The notes beneath the pieces are model-generated. The model was given only the letters and a program-made list of their open reading frames with translations. It had not been told where the DNA came from and did no database searches. From assembly GCA_029862185.1 (NCBI GenBank), contig JAOTXX010000004.1:1-64000 (forward strand): 64,000 nucleotides of DNA, written 5' to 3'. The position numbers were made by a program, and so were the translations under genes. Of this stretch, positions 15,319 to 23,790 are shown one piece after another. This DNA is from Myxococcales bacterium. GTDB lineage: Bacteria; Myxococcota_A; Polyangia; Polyangiales; Houyiibacteriaceae. Position 1 is the stretch's first letter; every line of letters begins with the position of its first letter.

Positions 15319-16991
15319 TATCTTGAGAACTTGCGGTATTTGATTCGGTGGGGGACGTCGGCGTCGGTGCCTAGGCGGGCTTTGCGGTCGGCGGCGTAGT
15401 CGGCGTAGGAGCCTTCGTGCCAGACGACCCGGCTGTCGCCTTCGAAGGCGAGGATGTGGGTGCAGATGCGGTCGAGGTACCAGCGATCATGGCTGATGAT
15501 CATCGCGCAGCCGGGGAAAGCGAGGATCGCTTCTTCGAGTGAGCGCAAGGTGTCGACATCGATGTCGTTAGTCGGCTCATCGAGGAGCAAGACGTTGCCG
15601 CCGCTCTTGAGGAGCTTGGCGAGGTGCACGCGATTTCGCTCGCCGCCGCTCAGGTTCTTCACTGGCTTTTGCTGATCGCTGCCGCGGAAATTGAACCAAC
15701 CGACATAGGCACGCGACTTCACCGTACCGCCACCCACGTCGATTTCGTCGGCGCCGTCCGTGATCTCCTTGAACACATTGTTGCTGTCGTCGAGCGAATC
15801 GCGGCTCTGATCAACATACGAGAGCGCGACGGTTTCACCGACGGTCACGGTCCCGGAGTCAGGCGTCTCCTCGCCAACCAGCATTCGGAACAAGGTCGTC
15901 TTGCCCGCACCGTTTGGCCCGACGATGCCGACGATCGCCCCGCGCGGCACGATGAAGCTCAGGTCTTCGAACAGGAGCTTGTCGCCGTAGCCCTTGCTCA
16001 CCCCGTTGACCTCGAACACCTGCGTGCCCAGCCGCGGCCCCGGGGGGATTCGGATTTCGTTGGCATCGCCGCGAGCCTTGGCCGCGTCGGCCACCAAGCT
16101 TTCGAAGGCCGTGATGCGGGCCTTGCTTTTGGCCTGCCGAGCCTTCGGCGACGACCGCACCCACTCCAACTCCCGCGCGATCTTCCGCTTTCGAGAGCTG
16201 TCTTTCTTCTCTTCTTGGCCGAGTCGCGCCTCCTTGGCTTCGAGCCACTGCGTGTAGTTGCCATGAAACGGGTGCGCCTCGCCGCGGTCCAGCTCCAGGA
16301 TCCACTCCACGATCTCGTCCAAGAAGTACCGGTCATGGGTGACCAAGATCACGCAACCCGGATACTTTTGGAGGTATCCCTGCAACCAAGCGACCGATTC
16401 GGCATCGAGATGGTTGGTCGGCTCGTCGAGCAATAAGAGCTCCGGTTTCTCCAGCAACAAGCGACAGAGCGCGACCCTGCGCTTCTCACCACCCGAAAGC
16501 GTCTTCGGGTCCGCGTCGGCCGGAGGCAGGCGAAGTGCGTCCATGGCGATCTCGAGCGTGCTCTCGAGGTTCCAACCGTCGACAGCATCGATCTTGTCTT
16601 GAAGCGCTCCCTGCCTGTCGAGCAGCTTCGCCATCTCCTCGTCGCTCATCGGCTCGCCCAGCTTCATGCTTAGCTCGTTGAACTCGTCGAGAATCGCGCG
16701 CACCGAAGAGACACCGGCTTGCACCGCTTCCAAGACCGTCTTGGCGTCACCGAGATCCGGCTCCTGCGGCAGGTAGCCCACGTGGGCGCCCGGACGAATC
16801 CAGGCCTCGCCGGTGAAGCTGTCATCCACGCCCGCCATGATGCGAAGCAAAGTCGACTTGCCGGTGCCGTTCACACCGATGACCCCTATCTTCGCGTTCG
16901 GAAGGAACGAAAGGTAGAGGTCTTCGATGATCTTCTTATCCGGGGGATGAACTTTCGTAACCCCCTTCATCGTGAAGATGAATTCTGCCAT
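15318..16991 (-). CDS. ettA: Energy-dependent translational throttle protein EttA (ABC-F)
   Basis: This 557-aa ABC-F protein binds the ribosomal E site and gates early elongation according to ATP/ADP. It has two ATP-binding cassettes without membrane segments: first Walker A GVNGTGKS with LSGGEKRR, then Walker A GPNGAGKTT with LSGGERNR, each followed by LLLDEPTN. The linker carries an arm-like charged region. Length equals E. coli EttA and the HRIKYRKFSR ending fits the family. Its stop codon abuts the right arm of the inverted-repeat element. Confidence 0.95.
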   Translation of the reverse strand: MAEFIFTMKGVTKVHPPDKKIIEDLYLSFLPNAKIGVIGVNGTGKSTLLRIMAGVDDSFTGEAWIRPGAHVGYLPQEPDLGDAKTVLEAVQAGVSSVRAILDEFNELSMKLGEPMSDEEMAKLLDRQGALQDKIDAVDGWNLESTLEIAMDALRLPPADADPKTLSGGEKRRVALCRLLLEKPELLLLDEPTNHLDAESVAWLQGYLQKYPGCVILVTHDRYFLDEIVEWILELDRGEAHPFHGNYTQWLEAKEARLGQEEKKDSSRKRKIARELEWVRSSPKARQAKSKARITAFESLVADAAKARGDANEIRIPPGPRLGTQVFEVNGVSKGYGDKLLFEDLSFIVPRGAIVGIVGPNGAGKTTLFRMLVGEETPDSGTVTVGETVALSYVDQSRDSLDDSNNVFKEITDGADEIDVGGGTVKSRAYVGWFNFRGSDQQKPVKNLSGGERNRVHLAKLLKSGGNVLLLDEPTNDIDVDTLRSLEEAILAFPGCAMIISHDRWYLDRICTHILAFEGDSRVVWHEGSYADYAADRKARLGTDADVPHRIKYRKFSR

Positions 16992-16994
16992 GAG

Positions 16995-18611
16995 TTATTG
17001 AGCGGCGCGTCTCCTGGTCAGCCACATAGCAACGAAGCAGAGCGCGATCCAACCGAGGGACGCGCTCTTCGCCGCGCTCACTCTGCAACCGTCCGAGGTG
17101 CTCGCATCACCGCTTGGTCCGCCCTTCCCGTTGCCCGGGTCCGCCTTGCCTTTCGGCGCCGCTTCCACCGCACCCGCTTTGAGGTCGAGCTCTGGGATGT
17201 CGGTCTGGATCAAGCCAGGCAGCCGATTGGTCAGCGTCTTGCCAGTGATCCCCTTGAGTGCGGTGTTCCCCGCGGCAAAGGGCCTCGGCGTCGGGCCACC
17301 GGGCGGTCCACCCCAGGTGCCACGCTGTGGGTTCTCGCACGCGATCGGTTCTTCCCAGCGGTGCAAGATCACGTAGCGCCCCTGGAAGTTGTTGACGCTC
17401 GACGCCTGCGCGCGCCGTTCTCCGAGGTCGCCCTTTTGATCGGGCATCCCACGACCGCCGACGATCGGGCCCGCCGCGCGAAACACGAGGTCCTCGTCGA
17501 GCCCGTCCTTGTCGTAGCGGTAGTGCAAACGCGTGAGCACGAAGCCGTAGGGCTGCCACGACGGCCGCCGCCTGCGCTGCGGCACCACACCGGGGATGTC
17601 GGAGTAAGGATCCTGCTCGCCCGGCACGATCACGTCGCCACCGAGCGTCGCGAGCTCATCGGGCCTCAGCGGGGGCTCTGGACAGGGATCGCAAGTGGTC
17701 GCGTCCCATGCGTATTCCGTCACCACGGCGCCGGGGTTCTTCTCGACCGTTCGCTCGAAAAGCGCGTCGTAGAACGCCCCGAAGGTCTTGCGAACGCTGT
17801 CTTCGACGCGGATGTTGGTCGGGATCGACGCGTTCTTGTAGTTGGCCACCTCGTAGCGCTGCTGCTTGCCGAGGATGTGAACGATCAAATCCTGCTTGCC
17901 CGCGCTGTTGAGCAGCCCAAGTCGCACCGGCAGCGTGAAGGTCGGCGCATCGTAGTGGAACCGCAGAGGCGACAGCACCGCCTTGCCATCGCGGAACGTC
18001 ACCTTCTCCGCATCGACTTTCGCCACGAAGAACTTGGTGTTCTGCTCGACATATGGACGAAGCACCGCGTTGGCGCCCTTCGGAATGTTGTATTCGTTTT
18101 TGCGAAGCCACTTGTCGAGGCCGCCCGAATCCTTAGCGCTCAAGATGACGATGTCGTATTCGGCCACCTTGAACTGCGCTTCGATGGTCACCCCATATTT
18201 CGAGTCGTCTTCGGCGTCTGCGCTCGACTTGGCCCTTCGCGCCATCGGCGCACCCGCAGCCATCTCGTAGACGACCATCGGACGGCAGGGATCCTGTTCC
18301 CAGTACTCGACCAGGCGCGGCGCCGCGAGCTTGTCGACCCGCGAAAAGATCTCCGGCGGCAAGGTCTTCACGTTCTCTTCCTGCAGAACGACCGGCACCG
18401 GCACAATCATCGCAAAGTCTTCGGGCGGCCCCTGGTAGTTGTTCTGCATCGAGAGGACGGTCCGCGTACCCTCGCGCATCATGACGACCATGGTCGCGTT
18501 GTTATAGAGCGAGGCATCGGCCCCGCTCACGTAAAATCCACAAAATGCGCGCGACGTCGTCGGCCAGGCCATGGCCACGCACAAACCTAAAACAGCGATT
18601 GCTTGCTTCAT
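16995..18611 (-). CDS. DUF2330 protein with MYXO-CTERM-like anchor
   Basis: This 538-aa exported protein begins with a signal peptide (MKQAIAVLGLCVAMA...SRA) followed by FCGFYVSGADASLYNNATMV, typical of DUF2330. Family members are secreted proteins of unknown function common in Myxococcota. A low-complexity Lys/Gly/Pro region precedes a Cys (DGCRVSAA), a membrane helix and RRRAAQ, the layout of a MYXO-CTERM sorting signal. The ATG at 18611 has GAGGA about 8 nt upstream, better than the longer track start. It lies 3 nt upstream of ettA on the same strand. Confidence 0.85.
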   Translation of the reverse strand: MKQAIAVLGLCVAMAWPTTSRAFCGFYVSGADASLYNNATMVVMMREGTRTVLSMQNNYQGPPEDFAMIVPVPVVLQEENVKTLPPEIFSRVDKLAAPRLVEYWEQDPCRPMVVYEMAAGAPMARRAKSSADAEDDSKYGVTIEAQFKVAEYDIVILSAKDSGGLDKWLRKNEYNIPKGANAVLRPYVEQNTKFFVAKVDAEKVTFRDGKAVLSPLRFHYDAPTFTLPVRLGLLNSAGKQDLIVHILGKQQRYEVANYKNASIPTNIRVEDSVRKTFGAFYDALFERTVEKNPGAVVTEYAWDATTCDPCPEPPLRPDELATLGGDVIVPGEQDPYSDIPGVVPQRRRRPSWQPYGFVLTRLHYRYDKDGLDEDLVFRAAGPIVGGRGMPDQKGDLGERRAQASSVNNFQGRYVILHRWEEPIACENPQRGTWGGPPGGPTPRPFAAGNTALKGITGKTLTNRLPGLIQTDIPELDLKAGAVEAAPKGKADPGNGKGGPSGDASTSDGCRVSAAKSASLGWIALCFVAMWLTRRRAAQ

Positions 18612-18709
18612 CGAATGTTCCTCACTTGCCCAGGTAGACGCACGAGTCCGCAATTCGGATCTATTTTGCGAAAACCTGGGCGATTAGCGTGAGATCAGCT
18701 GGATCGCGA

Positions 18710-19666
18710 CTACTGCTTGATGTCGAGAAGCTCGACGTCGAAGACCAGCATCCCTGCCGGTCGCCCCGGTCGGCCGCCGTAGGCCAAGTTCTCGGGGATC
18801 CAGATTCGTCGCGACTCGCCGATGACCATCAGCTGCAAGCCCTCGGTCCAGCCTGGAATGACCTGGTTTAGACCAAAGCTCGCCGGGGTTCCGCGCACGA
18901 CGGAGCTGTCGAACATCTTTCCATCGGTCGTCCACCCCGTGTAGTGCACGGTGACGACGCTCGTCGCGGTGGGATGATCGGTGCCCGTTCCCTTCTTGAG
19001 CACGCGCGAACCAATTCCGGATTTGGTCGTCTTCGCGTTTTTCGGAATCTTGGCGACGTCTTTGGGCGTCTCAGGCGGCTTGGGCGCTTCCTTGAAGCTG
19101 ATGAGCTCCACGTCGAACACCAGGGTGCCGCGGGGCGGACCCGCCGCAGCATGTGGATCGTTCGCCGCTGCTTCGCCGTACGCGAGGTCGCCTGGGATCC
19201 AGAAACGGCGTTTCTCGCCAGACACCATCATCTGCACGCCCTCGGTCCAGCCTCTGATGACGCGGTTGAGCGGAAACTCCGCGGGCTGTCCCCGCACGAC
19301 CGAGCTATCGAACATACGCCCGCTGGTGGTCCAGCCGGTGTAGTTGACCGTCACGATGTCCGCGGCGGTAGGATTCTTGTCCCCGGTGCCCGCCTGCAAG
19401 ACGGTCCAGGCGAGCCCCGAAGCGCTCTTCTCCGCGTTCTCGGGCGGTGCGGCCACATCTGGAGGCGCCGGAAGCGCGCCAGGCTTGGCGCCTTGAGCCA
19501 CGATGCTTTGCGTGTTGGCTTCTTTCTCGGCGGCTTCGGCTTTTTCGGCCGGCGCTTCGGCTTCCGCGGCGGTCTCGCCCTCCGCGGGTGCGGGTTCGCT
19601 GCTCTTGCAAGCGGTCAACGCGGCGGCAAGCACCACGCAGCAAAGAAGGGTCCAGACATTTTTCAT
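18710..19666 (-). CDS. Lipoprotein with two FKBP-type peptidyl-prolyl isomerase domains
   Basis: This 318-aa lipoprotein has signal peptide lipobox LTAC, an Ala/Glu-rich linker, and two tandem FKBP domains at about residues 85-195 and 215-318. Each has the motif VTVNYTGWTTSGRMFDSS or VTVHYTGWTTDGKMFDSS and a VIRGWTEG/VIPGWTEG motif. It should catalyse cis-trans isomerisation of prolyl bonds in envelope proteins. The two domains are similar enough to suggest internal duplication. Confidence 0.93.
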   Translation of the reverse strand: MKNVWTLLCCVVLAAALTACKSSEPAPAEGETAAEAEAPAEKAEAAEKEANTQSIVAQGAKPGALPAPPDVAAPPENAEKSASGLAWTVLQAGTGDKNPTAADIVTVNYTGWTTSGRMFDSSVVRGQPAEFPLNRVIRGWTEGVQMMVSGEKRRFWIPGDLAYGEAAANDPHAAAGPPRGTLVFDVELISFKEAPKPPETPKDVAKIPKNAKTTKSGIGSRVLKKGTGTDHPTATSVVTVHYTGWTTDGKMFDSSVVRGTPASFGLNQVIPGWTEGLQLMVIGESRRIWIPENLAYGGRPGRPAGMLVFDVELLDIKQ

Positions 19667-19698
19667 GGACGCTTGGTAGCCGACTGCGCGCGCGCTGT

Positions 19699-20199
19699 CT
19701 ACTTCTCTAATTGCCCTGGGGAATTCGGTTTGGCCACCACCTCGACCACCTCCACGACCTCCCCTTCGACGTCAATCACCTCTTGGGGACGACCAGGCCG
19801 GCCGTCGTAGCCGGGCGCGTACACTTGTACCCGCTCCGCTGCGATCTGCCGCTCGAACCATCTGCGAACAAAGCCCGCAATGACCCTGCGCGTCGGGGGC
19901 ATCACCATCGAAAGGCCTGCAATGTCGGTGAGGATACCGGGGGTGATGAGCATCAAGCCGCCGATGAAGATGAGAAAGCCATCGATGACGCCGTCTTTCG
20001 GGATTTGCTGCCGCGCCATGGCCTCTTGCCAGCGACGGATCACCCGGGCGCCCTCGAGGCGAGCGAACCAGGCACCGACGGCGCCGGTCACGAGGACCAA
20101 ACCGATCGTCGCCATCGGCCCGAGGACTCGGCCGACGGCGATCAAGAGGTAGAGCTCGACCAGCGGAACGACCGTGAATAACAGGAAAAGGCGGCCCAC
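19699..20199 (-). CDS. fxsA: FxsA family membrane protein
   Basis: This 166-aa inner-membrane protein is of the FxsA type, a cytoplasmic-membrane protein linked in E. coli to phage T7 exclusion by F plasmid. The segment PLVELYLLIAVGRVLGPMATIGLVLVTG and the later FIGGLMLITPGILTDIAG are characteristic. I place the start at the GTG at 20199 (VGRLFLLF), because the longer track version adds a non-hydrophobic extension unlike the family. The C-terminal tail has a VEVVEVV repeat. Confidence 0.8.
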   Translation of the reverse strand: MGRLFLLFTVVPLVELYLLIAVGRVLGPMATIGLVLVTGAVGAWFARLEGARVIRRWQEAMARQQIPKDGVIDGFLIFIGGLMLITPGILTDIAGLSMVMPPTRRVIAGFVRRWFERQIAAERVQVYAPGYDGRPGRPQEVIDVEGEVVEVVEVVAKPNSPGQLEK

Positions 20200-20290
20200 C
20201 GATCGAGCGTAAGGCCTCTGTGGAACCTGCGCTACCCCGAGGCTCGCCCTTTGCTTGGCGTCTCCGTCTTTCTGCCGTACACCCGGCGGC

Positions 20291-21295
20291 ATGAATATGG
20301 CGCTGGACGGCTCGATGAGCCCGAAATGGGGACTGCGGTGCTTGTTGGGTGGCGCACTGATGGGGTTAGCGAATCTCGTCCCCGGAATCAGCGGCGGCAC
20401 GATGTTACTCGCCGCCGGAATCTACCCCCGCTTCATCGAGGCCCTGGCCGACCTGAGTGGGCTTCGATTTCGGAAGCAGTCGTTCTTCGTCTTGGGGCTC
20501 GTCGGGATCGCTGCACTTTCGGCGATTCTCCTTGGTGCCGGCACGGTCAAAGATGCGGTCGTCGAGCACCGCTGGGCGATGTACAGCCTGTTCATCGGAC
20601 TGACGCTGGGCGGTGTTCCCGTTCTGTGGCAAATGGCTCGGCCCGCGACCAACGCGTTTTGGAGCGGCATGGTAGCCGGGCTTCTCCTGATGGTGGCGCT
20701 GGCCTGGCTCCAATTCGAGGGGGCGAGCTCCGGTGCAAATCGAGAAGGGGTCGTCATGATGTTGGCGGCCGGGGTCGCCGGCGCGAGCGCGATGATTCTG
20801 CCTGGCGTGAGCGGCGGATATCTGTTGTTGGTGCTCGGGGTTTACGTCCCGGTGCTGAGCGCCATCGACGCCCTCAAAGAAGCGGTCAAGTCCGGTGCCC
20901 TTGCCACCGCCTCGGAGCCCATCATGGCTGTCGTGCTTCCTGTCGGCGTGGGCGTCGCGATCGGCATCTTGCTGATCAGCAACCTGATCAAGATCGTGCT
21001 CGAGCGCCACGAGCAACCGACCTTGGGCGTCCTGATGGGCCTCCTCGTGGGCGCGGTCTTCGGCCTCTGGCCTTTTCAGGACGGCGTGGCGCCCAAAGTC
21101 GGCGACATGTTCAAGGGACAAGTCCTGACGAGCGAACGGCTGGCCGAGTTGACGCCTGACAAGTTCCCAACCGAGTTTTACACGCCCACCTTCAATGAAG
21201 TCATGATGGCCTTGGGTCTGCTTGGCGTGGGCTACATGGTCACGACGCTGGTCGCCCGGGTCGGCGGCACCAAGCCGGCGCGATCGAGGGCGTAG
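20291..21295 (+). CDS. DUF368 membrane protein (PopT-like undecaprenyl phosphate translocase)
   Basis: This polytopic membrane protein of about 334 aa belongs to the DUF368 family, some members of which recycle undecaprenyl phosphate across the cytoplasmic membrane. The paired signatures NLVPGISGGT near the N-terminus and MILPGVSGGY in the middle are diagnostic inverted-repeat motifs. About eight hydrophobic segments are visible. I start at ATG 20291; 20297 is an alternative. It is divergent from fxsA and convergent with the sulfatase-fold gene. Confidence 0.85.
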   Translation: MNMALDGSMSPKWGLRCLLGGALMGLANLVPGISGGTMLLAAGIYPRFIEALADLSGLRFRKQSFFVLGLVGIAALSAILLGAGTVKDAVVEHRWAMYSLFIGLTLGGVPVLWQMARPATNAFWSGMVAGLLLMVALAWLQFEGASSGANREGVVMMLAAGVAGASAMILPGVSGGYLLLVLGVYVPVLSAIDALKEAVKSGALATASEPIMAVVLPVGVGVAIGILLISNLIKIVLERHEQPTLGVLMGLLVGAVFGLWPFQDGVAPKVGDMFKGQVLTSERLAELTPDKFPTEFYTPTFNEVMMALGLLGVGYMVTTLVARVGGTKPARSRA

Positions 21296-21328
21296 GGCGA
21301 TTTGATCGCGACGTCGCGTTTTGACTCC

Positions 21329-23704
21329 TCAGTTCTTGAGGAGCGCATCACACTCGGCGCTGATGTAGCCGAGGGCGACGAGTTGGCGGCAGAGCTCGGG
21401 CGTCATGTCCTGTTTTTCCTCAGTCAGCCCGGGCGTCTTCTTCCCGGCGGAACCGCTGGAAGCAGCCAACCAACGACCGCGATCCTCGGCCCCCAGGAAC
21501 TGCCCGTGGAGCGTCCGGAGGTAGCGCTGGGCGATGGGATTCTGGCTGCCGTCGAGCTCCCGCTTCTCCCAGTAGTCGTTTCCGAGGTCGAACATGACCT
21601 GACTCAAGTTGCCGCGAACGATCATTTTCCAATCACCGCCGCGAATCACCCGGCGGTGATCGAGGAAATCGCTGAACGCGACATAGGGTCCGGCCGGCCA
21701 ATCGCCCCGCATGAAGCCGAGGAGGCTTCGGCCCTCGAACGCGTCGGGGATCGAAACGCCCGTCGCCTCGAGGACGGTTGGCCCAATGTCCATCGTGCTG
21801 ACGACCGGGCCGATACGCGTGCCTGCCGGAACGACGCCGGGCCATCGGAACATCAGCGGAACGCCGAGAAGCTCTTGATACACCGAGTGCCCATGGCCCC
21901 AAGAGCCATGCTCCTGAAACTCTTCGCCGTGGTCCGAAGTCACGACGACGATGGTGTTCTCCTCCAGCCCGAGCTCGCGAAGCTTGACGAGAAACTTCCC
22001 GAAGTACTCGTCGTGGTAGCTGATCTCGCCGTCGTGTAGCGCTTCGATGCGCTCCTTGTCGCGCTTCGTGAACGCGTACTTTTTCGGGTTCTTTTTCGCT
22101 TCGTCGAGCATCAAGTGCGTTCGGCGATTCTGCACCTGCCCGCTGTAGGGCTGCGGGTCGTACATCTGCAGAAACTTCGCGGGCGGGTCGTACGGGACGT
22201 GCGGGTCGATCGTCTGTATGTAGACGAAGAAGCGCCCATCCTTGTGCTTTTCGATCCAGCTCTGCGCCTCCCCAAACACGTTGGATGCGTTCGTGTTGCG
22301 CGCCTCGCGAATGTAGTTGGTGTAGTGATCCCAACCCTGATCGAAGCCGAATGCGTTCGACACGTAGCCATTGGCGATGAAGCTCGCAGTCCTGAAGCCA
22401 GCCTTCTTGTAGACCTCGCTCAGCATCAACGCGGACTTCGGAAGCTTCGAGGCGTCTTCCTTGGTCCGGTGCGTGGCCGGGTGAAGGGAAGTGAGCACGC
22501 TTGCGACGGAGGGTTTGGTCCAGTTCTCGGGGGACTGCGAGCGTTCGAAGAGAGTGCCCTGCGCGGCAAACTCGTCGATGGCCGGGGTCTTCACGCGGGT
22601 CTTCGGATAGTAGGCGTGGACCTTGCTCGCGCGCAGCGTATCGATGAGGAGCACAATCACATTGCGCGCCGGCTCGTCCATGGCGATCGGCTCGCCAGCC
22701 CGTCGAACGATGCGAACGTCGCTCAGCGCAAGGTCGGCAGCGCCCTCGTTTCGGAAACGCAGTCGGACTGCCTCTCCGGCGTGTGGGCTCAACGAGACCG
22801 TTCGATCGCTCCACGCAGGCCCAAGCTCCATCCGTTCGGTGGAACCGGCGGTGCGGTCGGTGCGGATCTGCAGGGACAGCATTCCACTTCCCTCGGCGGC
22901 AAGGCCAGATCCGAAGACCAAGCTGCCTTCGTCCGGCGCCTCGATGAACCAGTCGACCTGTGTCCCAGGCGCCAAGACGATGGCGCGGCGGTCGACGCCC
23001 GACGCCGAGACTTGGCTCACCGTGACTCGACGCGGCGCAGTCGGATCGTCGGCGCTGGATGGCTCGAATCGCAGCCAGTCGATCGCAACCGACCGGGCCT
23101 TGCCGCGAACCTGGGTGCTCTTGGTCGCGCGCAGCATGATCGAATTTTCGCCCGAGCGAACCTGCGCTTCGGGGATCGGAATCACGAAGTCTCGAAAACC
23201 GTCCCCCTGCGACATACGGGCTTCACCGGCGGTTTTGCCGTTGGCGTACGCGATGAGAGCTCCGCTGGCGTAGGGCTTGGCCCGAAAGCGCAGCTGCATC
23301 GCCTCCTTACGTGCCGCCGGCAGATACAGGCGCGCCGTCTTGCCGAAGGTCGACACGCGCGCGTCGCCCTCTCGGCTCTCGCCTAACCAGCCGCTGTTCC
23401 AGTTCCCGATGGTGTACTTGGGCCGAGCCGCGGTGCCGAAGTCGATGAAGAGGCCCGCCGGGTCGTAGACATCGGCCAGATGTAGAAGCGCAAGGAGGTC
23501 CTGGTGCTGGGCCGTGCCCTCAGGCGCTGGTGCGACAGTCGGCGCCGGCACGGCCGAACGTTTCGGGCGGGCTCGCTTGGGTTCGTCCAGCGACGCCTTT
23601 TCCGGCGGCTCATCTGTGCCTGCCGCATCCGGCTCGCAGGTATACCCCTGAAGACAGAGCAGCATGACCAGGGCCCATCGGCTCTTGTTGTGAGTTCCCC
23701 GCAT
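21329..23704 (-). CDS. Exported sulfatase-fold (alkaline phosphatase superfamily) protein
   Basis: This protein of about 791 aa has an N-terminal signal sequence with a Cys shortly after it (possible lipoprotein), a beta-rich region to about residue 330, and a C-terminal sulfatase domain. Metal-site pieces include VIVLLIDTLRAS and VVTSDHGEEFQEHGSWGHGH. The segment aligned with the formylglycine motif is NWTKPSVASVLTS, with Thr where classical sulfatases have Cys or Ser. A Thr nucleophile as in phosphoethanolamine or lipoteichoic-acid-type enzymes is therefore likelier than classical sulfatase chemistry. I chose ATG 23704; it is divergent from speA. Confidence 0.75.
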   Translation of the reverse strand: MRGTHNKSRWALVMLLCLQGYTCEPDAAGTDEPPEKASLDEPKRARPKRSAVPAPTVAPAPEGTAQHQDLLALLHLADVYDPAGLFIDFGTAARPKYTIGNWNSGWLGESREGDARVSTFGKTARLYLPAARKEAMQLRFRAKPYASGALIAYANGKTAGEARMSQGDGFRDFVIPIPEAQVRSGENSIMLRATKSTQVRGKARSVAIDWLRFEPSSADDPTAPRRVTVSQVSASGVDRRAIVLAPGTQVDWFIEAPDEGSLVFGSGLAAEGSGMLSLQIRTDRTAGSTERMELGPAWSDRTVSLSPHAGEAVRLRFRNEGAADLALSDVRIVRRAGEPIAMDEPARNVIVLLIDTLRASKVHAYYPKTRVKTPAIDEFAAQGTLFERSQSPENWTKPSVASVLTSLHPATHRTKEDASKLPKSALMLSEVYKKAGFRTASFIANGYVSNAFGFDQGWDHYTNYIREARNTNASNVFGEAQSWIEKHKDGRFFVYIQTIDPHVPYDPPAKFLQMYDPQPYSGQVQNRRTHLMLDEAKKNPKKYAFTKRDKERIEALHDGEISYHDEYFGKFLVKLRELGLEENTIVVVTSDHGEEFQEHGSWGHGHSVYQELLGVPLMFRWPGVVPAGTRIGPVVSTMDIGPTVLEATGVSIPDAFEGRSLLGFMRGDWPAGPYVAFSDFLDHRRVIRGGDWKMIVRGNLSQVMFDLGNDYWEKRELDGSQNPIAQRYLRTLHGQFLGAEDRGRWLAASSGSAGKKTPGLTEEKQDMTPELCRQLVALGYISAECDALLKN

Positions 23705-23790
23705 GCGCGTTCGGCTACCACGGCTCGGCGGGGGGAGCAATGGTGCCGGGGCGACCCCCGAGCCGAGGGATGTGCTAGTGCTCTGGCCTC

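Noticed and set aside
16719-18590. 623-aa plus-strand ORF
   Set aside because: It lies antisense to ettA and the DUF2330 gene, both well supported by motifs. It has no domain and a composition rich in Arg, Asp and His, typical of GC-rich shadow frames.
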